A DNA stretch of 64,000 bases from CAVONV01 sp963697355 (GCA_963697355.1 CAVONV010000028.1:1-64000), one strand, 5' to 3'. Numbered from the stretch's first letter, positions 32,638 to 42,700 are shown. Translations and numbers: made by a program. Notes: generated from the sequence alone by a model not told the origin.

Positions 32638-35085
32638 ATGAGGAGCTTCGTCAAAGACCTTCAGTATGGACTAAAGCTTCTTGTCAAAGACCGCAGTCTC
32701 ACGACGGTGGCCGTGCTGTCGCTGGCGTTGGGCATTGGAGCCAACACGACCATCTTCAGCTTAGCGAACGCTTTTCTCTTTCGTCCCCTTCCCGTGGAAG
32801 AGCCCGACCGACTGGTGTCGCTCTATAGCACCTTGGAAGGCTCGACGCGCTACGGCTCGTTTTCCTATCCGGCGTTTCTCGATGTCAAGGAACGGAGTGA
32901 CGTTTACTCGGGACTGGCGGCCTCCTGTTGGGTTCCACTGGGCGTGAAGGCTCGCGGGACCGATCAAGCCGAGGTGGTGCTGGGAGAGCTCGTTACGGGG
33001 AACTATTTCACCTTGTTGGGGGTGAAACCGTTTCTGGGCCGCGGCTTTCTTCCAGAAGAAGATCGGTCTCCAGGTCAACACCCTGTTGTCGTCATCAGTC
33101 ATGAGCTTTGGAGAAAGCGCTTTGGCGCAGATCCTCAGCTCGTCGGGGAGATGGTTCGCATCAATAGTGAATCCTATACGGTCATTGGTGTTGCACCGGA
33201 GGGTTTCCGCGGCGTCATGGTGGGAGCATCGTCCGACGCTTGGATTCCCATGATGATGGCGGATCAGGTGTATCCCAGCACCTACAACCGGCTGGAGGCC
33301 CGAGGCGCCTGGTGGTTGCAAGTGATAGGTCGTTTGAAGCCTGGCAAGAGCCTGGAAGAAGCCAGAGCAGCCACGTTGTCGATCGCCGCCCAGTTGGAAG
33401 GAGAGTACCCGGATTCCCGCAGCGGTGTGGGCATCTCGACCGTCCCCGTGAGCCGGTTCTTGATGCCTCTCGGAAGTGCGATACCCGGCTTTTTCGGGAT
33501 TCTCATGGGCGTGGTGGGTCTCGTCTTGCTCATCGCTTGTTCCAATGTGGCCAACTTACTACTGGCCCGAGCGACCACAAGGCAGAGGGAGATCGCTCTT
33601 CGACAGTCACTAGGAGCGAGTCGTGGCCGTATCCTTCGTCAGCTTCTGACGGAGAGCGTAATGCTTGCTGCACTGGGAGGTACGGTGGGGTGCCTAATCG
33701 CTCTCTGGGCCGTCGACCTACTCCAGTCGCTGGAGCTTCCCTTCATTCTTCCCGTGACCTTCGATTTCAGCTTGGACGTTCGCGTACTCGGTTACACGAT
33801 GGCTCTGTCAGTTCTCACAGGGTTGATGTTCGGCACGGCACCGGCATGGCAAACTTCCCGCGCTGACTTGGTCACTTCGCTCCGGGAGCAGGGAGGATTG
33901 CTCGGTCGGGCCGTTCGAAGCTCGCGCCTTCGGAGCTCCCTTGTCGTCGCTCAAGTCGCGCTTTCCCTAGTGCTCTTGGTCGGCGCTGGACTCCTCTTAA
34001 GAGGCTTGAGAAGCGCTCGTGATATCCATCCGGGGTTCGACGACGAGAACATGTTGCTCTTGACACTCAGTCTGAGCCTAGGCCAATACGATGAAGTCGA
34101 GGGGCGCCGCTTTTACGACGAGCTGACCGAGCGGGTCAGGTCCCTTCCGTCTGTCCGGTCGGCCACGGTTGCCCAGAGCGTCCCTCCGAGCCTGGTCGAC
34201 GGAACATGGACCACCTATGAGATCGACGGCTACAGTCCCCCTTCGGGTGAGAAACTAACGGCGTCTTACAACGTCGTGGGGCCGGGTTATTTCGAAGCCC
34301 TCGGCATCCCTCTGGTGCGAGGAAGAGGTGTCGGGGAAGAAGACAGAAGCGACACGCAACTCGTCACAGTGATCAACGAGACCTTGGCGCATCGCTTCTG
34401 GGCTGAGGAGAATCCCATCGGGCGGACGATCGGCATTATGGGCGAGGACCGCGTCATTGCCGGTGTGGCAAAAGACGTGAAGTACGCGACTCTCGGCGAG
34501 GCACCACGTCCTTATTTCTATCTTCCCCTGCGCCAACTGTATAAGGAGCTTGCCACATTACATGTGAGGACCAACGGCGCCCCTCGGAGCGTGACCGGAT
34601 CGGTTCTGGGTGTGCTAAGGGAGATCGACGCCGATCTGGCGGTTTGGGACACCAAGACCATGACCGAGCATGTCTACGGGTCGACGTTCACGAGTCGAAT
34701 GGCAACGAGCCTTATCGGGATATTCGGCCTGCTGGCCTTGGTGCTGGCGGTCGTGGGTGTTCATGGTGTCATTGCTTACTCGGTCAGTCGTGGAACCCAT
34801 GATTTCGGCGTCCGTATGGCGCTAGGCGCCCGCTCGCTGGAGATCTTGAGAATGGTGCTGACCGAAGGGTTGAAGACAATAATGGTCGGGATCGGACTGG
34901 GTCTGCTCCTCGCTATCGCCGTGACACGTCTTCTGGCGAGTTTCCTCTACGAGGTAAGTCCTCTCGATTGGGTGACCTTTGCTCTTGTCACGACGACTTT
35001 GGTGGTCGCTGCGCTAGCAGCATGCTACGCTCCCGCACGTCGCGCCTCGCGCATCCCACCCAGCCAGGCACTCAGATACGAGTAG
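32638..35085 (+). CDS. ADOP-family ABC permease (FtsX/MacB-like), intact
   Basis: 815 residues from ATG 32638, with GGAGG 7 bases upstream; the longer frame from 32542 has no ribosome site. Order: cytoplasmic start MRSFVKDLQYGLKLLVKDRS, TM1 (VAVLSLALGIGANTTIFSLA), periplasmic MacB domain, three-TM FtsX core with IALRQSLGASRGRILRQLLT, second periplasmic domain from about residue 460, and second FtsX core (GVRMALGARSLEILRMVL) ending RRASRIPPSQALRYE. It is the only ADOP here without a padR neighbour that is fully intact. The substrate is unknown. Confidence 0.93.
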   Translation: MRSFVKDLQYGLKLLVKDRSLTTVAVLSLALGIGANTTIFSLANAFLFRPLPVEEPDRLVSLYSTLEGSTRYGSFSYPAFLDVKERSDVYSGLAASCWVPLGVKARGTDQAEVVLGELVTGNYFTLLGVKPFLGRGFLPEEDRSPGQHPVVVISHELWRKRFGADPQLVGEMVRINSESYTVIGVAPEGFRGVMVGASSDAWIPMMMADQVYPSTYNRLEARGAWWLQVIGRLKPGKSLEEARAATLSIAAQLEGEYPDSRSGVGISTVPVSRFLMPLGSAIPGFFGILMGVVGLVLLIACSNVANLLLARATTRQREIALRQSLGASRGRILRQLLTESVMLAALGGTVGCLIALWAVDLLQSLELPFILPVTFDFSLDVRVLGYTMALSVLTGLMFGTAPAWQTSRADLVTSLREQGGLLGRAVRSSRLRSSLVVAQVALSLVLLVGAGLLLRGLRSARDIHPGFDDENMLLLTLSLSLGQYDEVEGRRFYDELTERVRSLPSVRSATVAQSVPPSLVDGTWTTYEIDGYSPPSGEKLTASYNVVGPGYFEALGIPLVRGRGVGEEDRSDTQLVTVINETLAHRFWAEENPIGRTIGIMGEDRVIAGVAKDVKYATLGEAPRPYFYLPLRQLYKELATLHVRTNGAPRSVTGSVLGVLREIDADLAVWDTKTMTEHVYGSTFTSRMATSLIGIFGLLALVLAVVGVHGVIAYSVSRGTHDFGVRMALGARSLEILRMVLTEGLKTIMVGIGLGLLLAIAVTRLLASFLYEVSPLDWVTFALVTTTLVVAALAACYAPARRASRIPPSQALRYE

Positions 35086-35152
35086 CCAAGCCGCTGGGAG
35101 TCCTCTTCATGTTGTTGCATTCCCCTGGAGTATTGCTATACGTACATCCAAG

Positions 35153-35392
35153 GTGGCGAGGCAATCCCTAGAAGGGATTATCCAAGTCCTCGAGATCGCT
35201 CCTGTGGACGGCGCAGTAGTCAGGAACGCCCTGGCCTTGTCATGGCCGGATTTTGAAGATGCCGTTTGTGCCGCCGCTGCACAGGCGAAAGATTGTGATG
35301 CGATCGTGAGTCGGGATCCGGCGGGGTTTCCGGATTCTCCAGTGCCCGTGCTCGACCCGGAGACCGCACTGGCTTGGTTGATTTCCGAGTGA
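35153..35392 (+). pseudogene. PIN-domain protein, N-terminally truncated
   Basis: 79 codons from GTG 35153 match the C-terminal half of a PIN toxin: ALSWPDFEDAVCAAAAQAKD (third acidic cluster), CDAIVSRDPAGFPDSPVPVL (final Asp) and the end ALAWLISE. The first half with the initial Asp and Glu is missing; upstream lies the end of the ADOP gene. A remnant toxin without antitoxin. Confidence 0.7.
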
Positions 35393-35435
35393 ACGTTCTC
35401 GAAGCCAAGGAACCAAGAACGAAAGGCTCGAGCCA

Positions 35436-37116
35436 CTATACCTCGCTGGTAAGCTTGACGACGGCGCGCCTGAGTTTCTTGTGTCCATCGAACAGACGCA
35501 CGAACTCGGATTCTTGACGACCCCCCTTGGCTCTTACCACACGAGCAAGCTCTCGTCTTTCTTCGGTCGACCACTTTTGGACGCCGGGCAGGATCAGGAC
35601 TAGCGGACTCCAGCGATCCCATGCGAGTCGTTCGCCGGAGCTGAGGTCCTTCAATGAGCCAATTTCCAGTAATTCTGCCACTTCTCGAGAGCACGTTTTG
35701 ATCCCACGCTCTCGCTCGGCGCCGAATCGTTTGGCCAGGTAGCGAGATATTCGAAAACCTACGTTTCCCAGCCCGAGCTTACTCAAAATGTCGTCTCGCC
35801 TGTTGTTGAGGTAGAAATACATGTTCTCGGCGGTCAAATCTTGCAGCGTGGCTATGCTGGAACGGTGCTGGCGGTTTCGCTTCATTCGCCCAAGTTCCTG
35901 ACGGAGCAGGCGGCTCACGGCTCGGTCTTCCGGACGAAAATTAAGCTTGTAATAGAACCACCAAGCCCCTGACTTCAGTCCTTCCTCGTTGTTGTGGCCG
36001 AGCTGGTAGGGATCCATATAAAAGCTGTCCGCTACGAAGAGGTGATTCACCATTCCTAGCACACGGCCAAAGGTTGCTGCAGCATCCGTACCTCGGTACG
36101 TGTCGAACACGTTGTAGGCGATACCCGCCGACCCAAAGAGCTGACTCGAGAGAACGTAACCGGTCGGAACTCCGTTCTTGAGAGTTAGATAGCCGTAAAC
36201 CGATTCCAAGAGGAGTCGTCTTTCGGGCTTGGCACCGAGGCACGCGAACTCGAGTCCCTCTCCGCAATCGATGATCCTGGCATCGTTCGGGTCGGCGTTT
36301 ACGAACGCATCGAGATCGCGAGACCGGGTGACCATGGCTTCACGAGCCATATCGATGAGTCGATGAGCATCGCGCAGTGGGACCTCGCGTATCCCTAGCG
36401 GAGGGCGCCGGATCTCGTCGCGAAGGTCGGGACGCACCGTAGTCAATGGACCTGTCTGGTAGACGACCGATGACTTCTTGTACTTGGCATGGGTGCGGGA
36501 AGGTGTCTTCGGGCCCGGGGAGAGGCGAAAGGGGATGTCGACTTGCTCGAACAACGTCTCGCGACCAAAGGAGTCTGCAGTCAGGGCCTCAAAGCGCCGA
36601 ATGAGAAACTGGGCGTCGGTCTCTTTGGGACCCTTGAGATTTTCGAATCCATTCCTGGAGGTTGTAGCCGAGCTCATCGATCGCTAACGTCTCGGAGTAG
36701 GTCACGAGAAGGGGGAGGAGGTTTTGTAGGAGGGACTCGTTTTCTAGCTCGTCCCACTTGATGCTGAGATTCTCTGGACAGCGCTCGGTGAGCCAACGTG
36801 CCATGAACCAATAGAACTGATACTCGATAGGCGTCCCGGCGATGCCGGTGTTGGTAAGAGCACTCGCGAATTGACGCAAATCTCTCCGCTTGGGGAATCG
36901 TTCCAAGGCTGCCTCGACCGCACTGAGAACCTCGGGGCTATCCGGATATGCCCGGAGGAAACTTAGAGCCTCGTGATACCGGACGACTTTGTCGGCATCG
37001 TTGAAGCTTCGCCGCATGAGCTCTCGGATCAAGCTCTCCTTTCGCGAAGAGAGCGCGGGCCCGTATTGGGTTTTGATGCGCTCGAGTCGGTTGAGGGCAA
37101 GCGTGGCCTTGTTCAT
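35436..37116 (-). CDS. Conserved-looking protein of unknown function, one frameshift
   Basis: About 559 residues after removing one extra base near 36650, joining MNKATLALNRLERIKTQYGP...LAIDELGYNLQEWI to NLKGPKETDAQFLIRRFEAL. No family is recognised. The N-terminal 170 residues look all-helical and repeat-like (leucine/arginine rich). The middle part has many aromatics (GVPTGYVLSSQLFGSAGIAY, DSFYMDPYQLGHNNEEGLKS) and resembles an alpha/beta enzyme or acetyltransferase-like fold, but this is a guess. There is no signal peptide or membrane segment. It stands alone on the minus strand. Confidence 0.7.
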
Positions 37117-37230
37117 CGCGAATGCACTCCTTTCGCAAGTCTCACGTGAAGTGTCGAATACTCCAATTGGCAGAGTCCGTCAACTGCGTCTTGAAGGAGG
37201 AGTCGATAGAGGGATTTGTTTTCACAAATG

Positions 37231-38127
37231 CTATGGTTGCGACGGTGGTGATGACGTTAAAATGCTGTCGTCTACCCGTTTGTAGTCGCTCCAACTCCTC
37301 GTGATGCGACGACGTATGTTCTTGAAGAAAATTCTCAAATCCAACTCGATGGTGAAATCCGCCGGCATCCAAAGGTCGGGCTCGACAGGCTCGAAATTCA
37401 ACTTACCTACCGTGTTTCGGATCATTGCGACGAACCCACCCCAGTAACGAAAAGGTCTTTGCATCTCGAACTCGACTCGCGCTAGGCCGTAATCGCTCTT
37501 GCTAATCCATAGCCTGCCCACCGAGTTGTTCAGAGCATGGTCGATCCGCCGTCGAACAGGTAGTTCACCCTCACGGGGCTCGAGGTGGATCACCCAACAG
37601 GAGTGACCGTGGACGTTTTCATTGCCGATGAGCTCCAAGCGATATCGGCTGATGAAGTCTTGATCGAAACTCACGCCCTCTTTGTCCTCGGTTTCGGGTG
37701 ACTCGCCGCGCGCCGCGCGCTCTTGTACTTCACGAGCGAACTCGTCTTTTTGCCTTCTTTCTTTGGCGAGCTCCTTTGCCGTTAGAGGGCGCCCGTTCTT
37801 CTCGGTGAGCTCGTCGTATACGGCGCCGAAAATCGGATAACGACGATAGACGGCCTTCTCTTCCTTCTTGACAGAGCCCTCGCTGTCGAGAAACTCGACA
37901 ATATACAGCATCATGGACTCAAAGTGAGTTGCGGCGTTTTCTTGTGCTTCCGCGCGTGCTATGGCGCGGTCGACGATCTCTCGGACGTTAGCTTCGGTGG
38001 GTTCCGTTGCCGACCCCGAAGTGTTTGGAGCCGATAGCAGGCCTAGCGTGATGACGAGTGCAGAACTACTCACTAAGCGCGATAACGCGAGGCCACAGGC
38101 CCTATTCATATAATCCATGTCCTTCAT
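37231..38127 (-). CDS. Secreted protein, LolA/LppX-like outer-membrane lipoprotein-sorting fold
   Basis: 298 residues. The N-terminus contains a signal peptide (LVSSSALVITLGLLSAPN). A helical start (EANVREIVDRAIARAEAQEN) precedes beta-rich segments resembling LolA-type proteins: RYRLELIGNENVHGHSCWVI, HLEPREGELPVRRRID, VGRLWISKSDYGLARVEFEM. A role in binding or moving a hydrophobic molecule at the periplasm/outer membrane is possible but not shown. Met at 38127, 38118 or 38109 could start it. It is divergent from the MBL hydrolase gene. Confidence 0.6.
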   Translation of the reverse strand: MKDMDYMNRACGLALSRLVSSSALVITLGLLSAPNTSGSATEPTEANVREIVDRAIARAEAQENAATHFESMMLYIVEFLDSEGSVKKEEKAVYRRYPIFGAVYDELTEKNGRPLTAKELAKERRQKDEFAREVQERAARGESPETEDKEGVSFDQDFISRYRLELIGNENVHGHSCWVIHLEPREGELPVRRRIDHALNNSVGRLWISKSDYGLARVEFEMQRPFRYWGGFVAMIRNTVGKLNFEPVEPDLWMPADFTIELDLRIFFKNIRRRITRSWSDYKRVDDSILTSSPPSQP

Positions 38128-38307
38128 CTACTAGTGAGGGGTTGCAGGTGTCTTGACACCCACCGACTCAGTTTAGTGTCAAAACGTTCCTTGATCCAAA
38201 AAAAACCCATGCTGGAGAAGGAACTTTGATTTATAGGAATCCGTGCCGTGCTGCGGGCTATTATGGAGCTTTGGTACAACGAGTGCGGGTCTAGGGAATA
38301 GGTTCTT

Positions 38308-39396
38308 ATGACGAATCGCCGTGTGACTGTTTCTGCCGTCATTGCTTTTTTGCTATTGGGATGCTTCGTAGCTTCCGGCCAATCTTCCTCCGGACCCTTC
38401 GCAATCGAGCTCCAAAGGGTCGCGGAAGGAGTTTATGTTGCTTGCCGTCCGGACCCGATACGCTCGCCCGTGTCGGGCAACGTGACGTTCATCGTTACGG
38501 AGAAGGACGTCATCGTGGTTGACGCCACGATTGCACCCATGGCGGCGCGCCGCGTCATCGCCGAGATCAGAAAACTCACCGACAAGCCGGTAAGGTATTT
38601 GGTCAACACCCATGGCCATAACGACCACACTTTTGGCAATCACCAGTTTGTGGAAGCCTTTCCCGAAATCGAAATCTTGTCGCGACCGGAGACGAAGGAC
38701 TACGTTCTCGGACATCTGGATTTACCCCATTCCATCACGGACAGTATCGAGGAGCGAAAAGAGGCGATCACGCTGGAGATAGAGCGTCTCGCCAAGGAAG
38801 AGCGCCCGGGAAGGGAAGTCGTCATCCGGTCCCTCGAACAATACCGGTACGATTTGGACTTGATGGCCGACGAATATCGGAAGGTCGAGGTCGTTGCCCC
38901 AACGATGGTCTTCGAGAGTCGTTTGGTGCTACTTCGAGAAAAGAAGACGATCGAAATCCGGTGGCTGGGTTTCGGAAAGACGGCAAGCGACGTCATCGTC
39001 TACATTCCCGAAGACAGGGTGCTCGTCTCCGGCGACATTGTGACCCACCCCATTCCCTATGGCTTCTCACGGCAGCCCGTCCAATGGTTGGACACGCTGA
39101 ACCAATTGGCCGAGATCGAGTTCGATCTACTGATTCCAGGGCACGGTGATGTCTTGGAAGGAAAGGTTTACCTCAACCAACTCATCGATTTGGTCAGCTA
39201 CGTCATCGAACGGGTACAGGACGGGATAGCGTTTGGAATGGACTTGGAGGTTTTGACGAAAAGCATCCTCTTGGACGATCAGCGGTACGCATTCACGCAC
39301 GGGGATCCGCTCCTCGAATACCGCTTTCAGCAGTGGTTTGTTGAGCCGCATCTCGAGCGCACCTACGACCTGTTCACCACCGGTGCCGAGAAATAG
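38308..39396 (+). CDS. Secreted metallo-beta-lactamase-fold hydrolase
   Basis: 362 residues with a signal peptide (VIAFLLLGCFVASG, possible lipobox LLGC). The MBL core is clear: VSGNVTFIVTEKDVIVVDAT, metal site NTHGHNDHTFGN (H-x-H-x-D-H), a helical insertion at about residues 140-190, VLVSGDIVTHPIPYG (bridging Asp) and LLIPGHGDVLEGK (final His). The general activity is hydrolysis of an ester, amide or phosphodiester with two metals; the substrate is unknown. It sits 108 bp upstream of the Sec-type peroxiredoxin gene on the same strand, with a hairpin between. Confidence 0.9.
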   Translation: MTNRRVTVSAVIAFLLLGCFVASGQSSSGPFAIELQRVAEGVYVACRPDPIRSPVSGNVTFIVTEKDVIVVDATIAPMAARRVIAEIRKLTDKPVRYLVNTHGHNDHTFGNHQFVEAFPEIEILSRPETKDYVLGHLDLPHSITDSIEERKEAITLEIERLAKEERPGREVVIRSLEQYRYDLDLMADEYRKVEVVAPTMVFESRLVLLREKKTIEIRWLGFGKTASDVIVYIPEDRVLVSGDIVTHPIPYGFSRQPVQWLDTLNQLAEIEFDLLIPGHGDVLEGKVYLNQLIDLVSYVIERVQDGIAFGMDLEVLTKSILLDDQRYAFTHGDPLLEYRFQQWFVEPHLERTYDLFTTGAEK

Positions 39397-39428
39397 TGGA
39401 TGATGTTTCGAGTGCCAGGAAAACCCGT

Positions 39429-39450
39429 GAGGGAAAGATTTCTTTCCCTC
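39429..39450 (+). terminator. Hairpin between MBL and peroxiredoxin genes
   Basis: GAGGGAAAG (39429-39437), loop ATTT, CTTTCCCTC (39442-39450): perfect 9-bp stem. There is no T-tract behind it, so it may act as a weak or factor-dependent terminator or RNA-stability element. Confidence 0.45.
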
Positions 39451-39504
39451 GAGCACGCTCGTGAGCTATAAAGGAGTCACTACTCAATCCTCTTGGAGGT
39501 TTTC

Positions 39505-39942
39505 ATGCTGAAGTCGGGTCATGAGGCACCGTCTTTCGAACTGCTGGATCACACCGGCAAGACGGTCAAGCTCTCTGATTTCGCCGGGACCAATGTCCTC
39601 CTCTGGTTTTATCCAAAGGCCGACACACCCGGATGAACCGTCGAAGGTCGCGGGTTCCGCGACCTCTATGCGACGTTGCAGGAAAAAAACGTACAGGTGC
39701 TGGGCATCAGCTTCGACACCGTCGAAGAGAATCGGGCTTTTGCCGAGAAATTCGATTTTCCCTTTCCGTTACTTTGTGACATCTCTCGATCGGTGGGATT
39801 GGCGTATGGGGCTTGTGAGAGTACCGACGCGCTATACGCTGACAGGATCAGCTATCTCATTGGTCCGGACCAGAAGATCTCGAAAGCCTACGAAAAGGTC
39901 GATCCTTCGAAACACCCAGAGGAAGTGTTGACGGGTCTCTAA
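39505..39942 (+). CDS. Peroxiredoxin (BCP/AhpC-TSA) with in-frame TGA at the catalytic Cys: probable selenoprotein
   Basis: ATG 39505 follows GGAGGT; the frame runs 146 codons to 39942 with one internal TGA at 39634-39636 (codon 44). The flanks read LLWFYPKADTPG-TGA-TVEGRGFRDLYATLQ, so TGA occupies exactly the peroxidatic cysteine of the TPGCT motif. Downstream the fold is fully conserved (VLGISFDTVEENRAFAEKFD, LLCDISRSVGLAYGAC, ending PEEVLTGL). The +5 resolving Cys of classical BCP is absent. A perfect hairpin begins 9 bases after the TGA. Reading TGA as selenocysteine gives a 145-residue peroxide-reducing enzyme. The alternative is a nonsense mutation or base error. No sel genes are in the window. 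Confidence 0.85.
39634..39664 (+). promoter_or_regulatory. Bacterial SECIS-like hairpin next to the Sec TGA codon
   Basis: After TGA (39634-39636) and a 9-base gap, GGTCGCGG (39646-39653) pairs perfectly with CCGCGACC (39657-39664). If the closing G-C pair opens, the apical loop is GGTTC, with the G-T step expected for SelB recognition as in the fdhF element. Loop distance from TGA is about 17 bases, within the usual bacterial range. Confidence 0.75.
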
Positions 39943-40048
39943 ACGCGCATTGAGAGCTCGAGGGGAGAAGATCTAATGCGTCCTGAAGCGACTGGAAGGT
40001 GACGGGAAGTAGAGTCATCCTCGACCTTGTCCGCGGTCGGAACGAAGA

Positions 40049-42700
40049 TCACTCGCTTCGTAGCACGTCCACCAAACTGACCCTCGTCGCTCGCCACGCG
40101 GGGATGAAACAGGCCGCCAGCGCGACGAGCCCCAAGAATCCCACAGCACCCAGGTAGGCCACCGCATCGAGGGGCTTTATTTCGAATAGGAGTTGTTCGA
40201 TGACGAGTGATCCGGAATATGCGCCGACCAATCCGAACAGCATGCCGATGCCGACGAGGACCAAGCCCCGCTTGAGAAACATTCCGAGGAGCGTTCGATT
40301 CGAGGCTCCAACGGCCAAACGGATCCCAATCTCATTGGTTCTCTGGCTGACGTGGTAAGCGAGAACGCCGTAAAGACCAATCGCGGTCAACACCAAGGCC
40401 ACACCGGCGAAGAGGCTCAAGGAAAAGATCACGATCCGGAAATCGCCCAAGGCGTCTTGAACGACCGAGGTCATCGTCGCCGGGTTGGCAAAAACGGCGT
40501 TGGTGTCTTTTTGGCTCAGAAGGTTCTCGATGGGTCCGACGAGAAGTGTCGGGTCGTTCGATGTCCGAACCGCCACCCGCAAATTGGTGGCTCCCAATTG
40601 GGCGACCGACATGTAGATCGCGGGGTCGGGCCCATTCTGAAGCCGGTTGAGTCGAGCGTCGGCTACGACACCGATCACTTGATAGGGATTGTCACTCCAT
40701 CCGATCTTCACCATCCGGCCGAGGGGCTCATCATCGGGAAAGAGGTTCCGAACCACGGCTTCGCTAATCACGACAACTAGAGGAGAACCGGGAACGTCCA
40801 TCTCCGAAACATCGCGTCCCCTGAGAAACGGTATCTTCATCGTTTCGAAGTAGCCGGGAGGAATCCACCTTGCCATTCCAAAGAAGCTGTCTTGACTCGT
40901 TGGGCGCGGCTGATCGGCCAGCCAGATCGGCCAGTCTTGCCAAGGGTTGAGAATAGGTAGCTTGCTGATCATCGTCGCCGAGAGGACGCCCGGTTGCGCT
41001 TCGATGTCTTCCAGAAGAGAGGTAAAGAAGAGATTGCGCTCCTCGGGAGAGGGGTAATCGGCCTCTTGGATTCTGATGGTTCCGGTAAGTAAGTTGTCGG
41101 GCTCGAAGCCCAAGTCCACTGTTGAAAGATTCACCAGACTGCGGATGAGAAGGCCCGATCCAATCAAGAGAACAATGGAAACGGCCACCTGGAAGACGAC
41201 CAGCCCATTGCGTAGCTGCGAGATGTGGAGGCTCTCTGAGGAGTGAGTCCCGGTCTTGAGTTGCTGAGATGGATCCACGGATGTGCCGCGCAAAGCGGGA
41301 ATGACGCCGACCACCAGGCCGGTCAAGATCGAGGCCAGCAGTGCAAAGCCGAGAGCCGCCTCGTCAATGGAGGGAAGGTCGATTCCCATGTTACCCATCG
41401 GAAGCAGTTGCAGGAGCAGGTCGAGGAATAGGTAGGCGACGGCGACACCTGCAATACCCGCGATCACGGTGAGGACGATGCTCTCGGTGAGGAGCTGACG
41501 GACCAGACGCTTCCGGGGCGCCCCGAGCGCCGAGCGCATCGCGATCTCCGACAAGCGTTGCTGCCCGCGGGCCAGAAGAAGACCTGCGACGTTGCCGCAG
41601 GCGATCAACAAGACGAGCAACGTCGTGGCCATGAGCAAGAGGAGACTCAGTCGGACCTGCCGCACCACGGCGTCATGGAGCCCCATCAAAGACAGCCCTT
41701 TGCCTTTGTTGGTGTCGGGGTATTGCTGCTCCAAGTTTCTCGCGATAACGTCGACGTCGCTCTGCGCTTCTTCTGTGGTGACACCCGGCTTCAATCGGCC
41801 AACGAGCGTGTAGGAGTGGGAATCCCGTCGCTTGTCGAACGGATCCTCCCGGTTGATCAAACCCCAGAGATCGGCCTCCTGCATGAAACGGAAACCCTGG
41901 GGCATCACGCCCACGACAGTATAGGGTGAGCTGTTGAGATTCAGAGTGCTGCCCACCGCGTCAGGGGTCCCACCGAACCGACGTTGCCAGAATCCATAGC
42001 TGATCAAGACGACGTTGGCTCTTTCCTGTTCGTCTTCCGCGTTGAGGTGGCGTCCGGCCACCGGATTGACGCGCAGGATGGGAAACAAATTCCAGGTCAC
42101 GCTCATCGCCCGGGCCAACTCGGGCCGTGTTCCACCCGTGATAGTGGGTTGATAAGTGTAGGGTGAGAATTGCGCGAGGTCTTCGAAGGACCGGCTGAGA
42201 TCCCGGAAGTCATAATAATCAGGAGTCGAGACGGGCCCGGACAACCTTCCATCGACAGTCTTGAGGCCAACCACCAGCCGGTCGGGGTCGTCGTACGGTA
42301 TTTGACGCAGAAGGACCTCGTTGACGATGCTGAAGAGTGCCGTATTTGCCCCAATTCCAACGGCAAGAATCAAAATGGCGACGAAGGCAAAACCTTTGTT
42401 CTTCCAGAGTGTGCGGAACGTGTATCGAATGTCTTGAAGAAACGTGTCGAGGGTAAACCCGAACCGACGTTCTCGAACACGCTCTTTGACCTGTTCGATG
42501 CCTCCGAGCTCGAGTCGAGCCTCGCGCAAGGCCTCATCGGGAGGCATGCCGTTGTCAATTCTCTCTTGCGTGAGTAGATCGAGATGGCTCTGTAGCTCCT
42601 GGTCCAAGTCCTGATCCAGCTCTTCCTTCATGAGGAGCGATCGAAAGGTGCTTTTGATTCGTGCATGTACGTTCATTGGTCTCACCCTTTCGGCGTTCAT
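40049..42700 (-). CDS. ADOP-family ABC permease with N-terminal helical domain, intact
   Basis: 883 residues; ATG 42700 overlaps the TGA of the upstream ADOP gene (ATGA), with ATG 42676 as alternative. An N-terminal cytoplasmic domain (DQDLDQELQSHLDLLTQERI, DEALREARLELGGIEQVKER) precedes TM1 (FAFVAILILAVGIGANTALF). Then come the periplasmic MacB domain, FtsX core (EIAMRSALGAPRKRLVRQLL), second periplasmic domain and second core (EIGIRLAVGASNRTLLGMFL), ending RATRVSLVDVLRSE. It is closely similar to the next gene, so the two arose by tandem duplication and may form a heterodimer. The substrate is unknown. Confidence 0.94.
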   Translation of the reverse strand: MNAERVRPMNVHARIKSTFRSLLMKEELDQDLDQELQSHLDLLTQERIDNGMPPDEALREARLELGGIEQVKERVRERRFGFTLDTFLQDIRYTFRTLWKNKGFAFVAILILAVGIGANTALFSIVNEVLLRQIPYDDPDRLVVGLKTVDGRLSGPVSTPDYYDFRDLSRSFEDLAQFSPYTYQPTITGGTRPELARAMSVTWNLFPILRVNPVAGRHLNAEDEQERANVVLISYGFWQRRFGGTPDAVGSTLNLNSSPYTVVGVMPQGFRFMQEADLWGLINREDPFDKRRDSHSYTLVGRLKPGVTTEEAQSDVDVIARNLEQQYPDTNKGKGLSLMGLHDAVVRQVRLSLLLLMATTLLVLLIACGNVAGLLLARGQQRLSEIAMRSALGAPRKRLVRQLLTESIVLTVIAGIAGVAVAYLFLDLLLQLLPMGNMGIDLPSIDEAALGFALLASILTGLVVGVIPALRGTSVDPSQQLKTGTHSSESLHISQLRNGLVVFQVAVSIVLLIGSGLLIRSLVNLSTVDLGFEPDNLLTGTIRIQEADYPSPEERNLFFTSLLEDIEAQPGVLSATMISKLPILNPWQDWPIWLADQPRPTSQDSFFGMARWIPPGYFETMKIPFLRGRDVSEMDVPGSPLVVVISEAVVRNLFPDDEPLGRMVKIGWSDNPYQVIGVVADARLNRLQNGPDPAIYMSVAQLGATNLRVAVRTSNDPTLLVGPIENLLSQKDTNAVFANPATMTSVVQDALGDFRIVIFSLSLFAGVALVLTAIGLYGVLAYHVSQRTNEIGIRLAVGASNRTLLGMFLKRGLVLVGIGMLFGLVGAYSGSLVIEQLLFEIKPLDAVAYLGAVGFLGLVALAACFIPAWRATRVSLVDVLRSE

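Noticed and set aside
39676..39942. Short peroxiredoxin-like protein starting at 39676
   Set aside because: It would lack the catalytic residue and half of the fold; reading through TGA 39634 from ATG 39505 restores the whole family.
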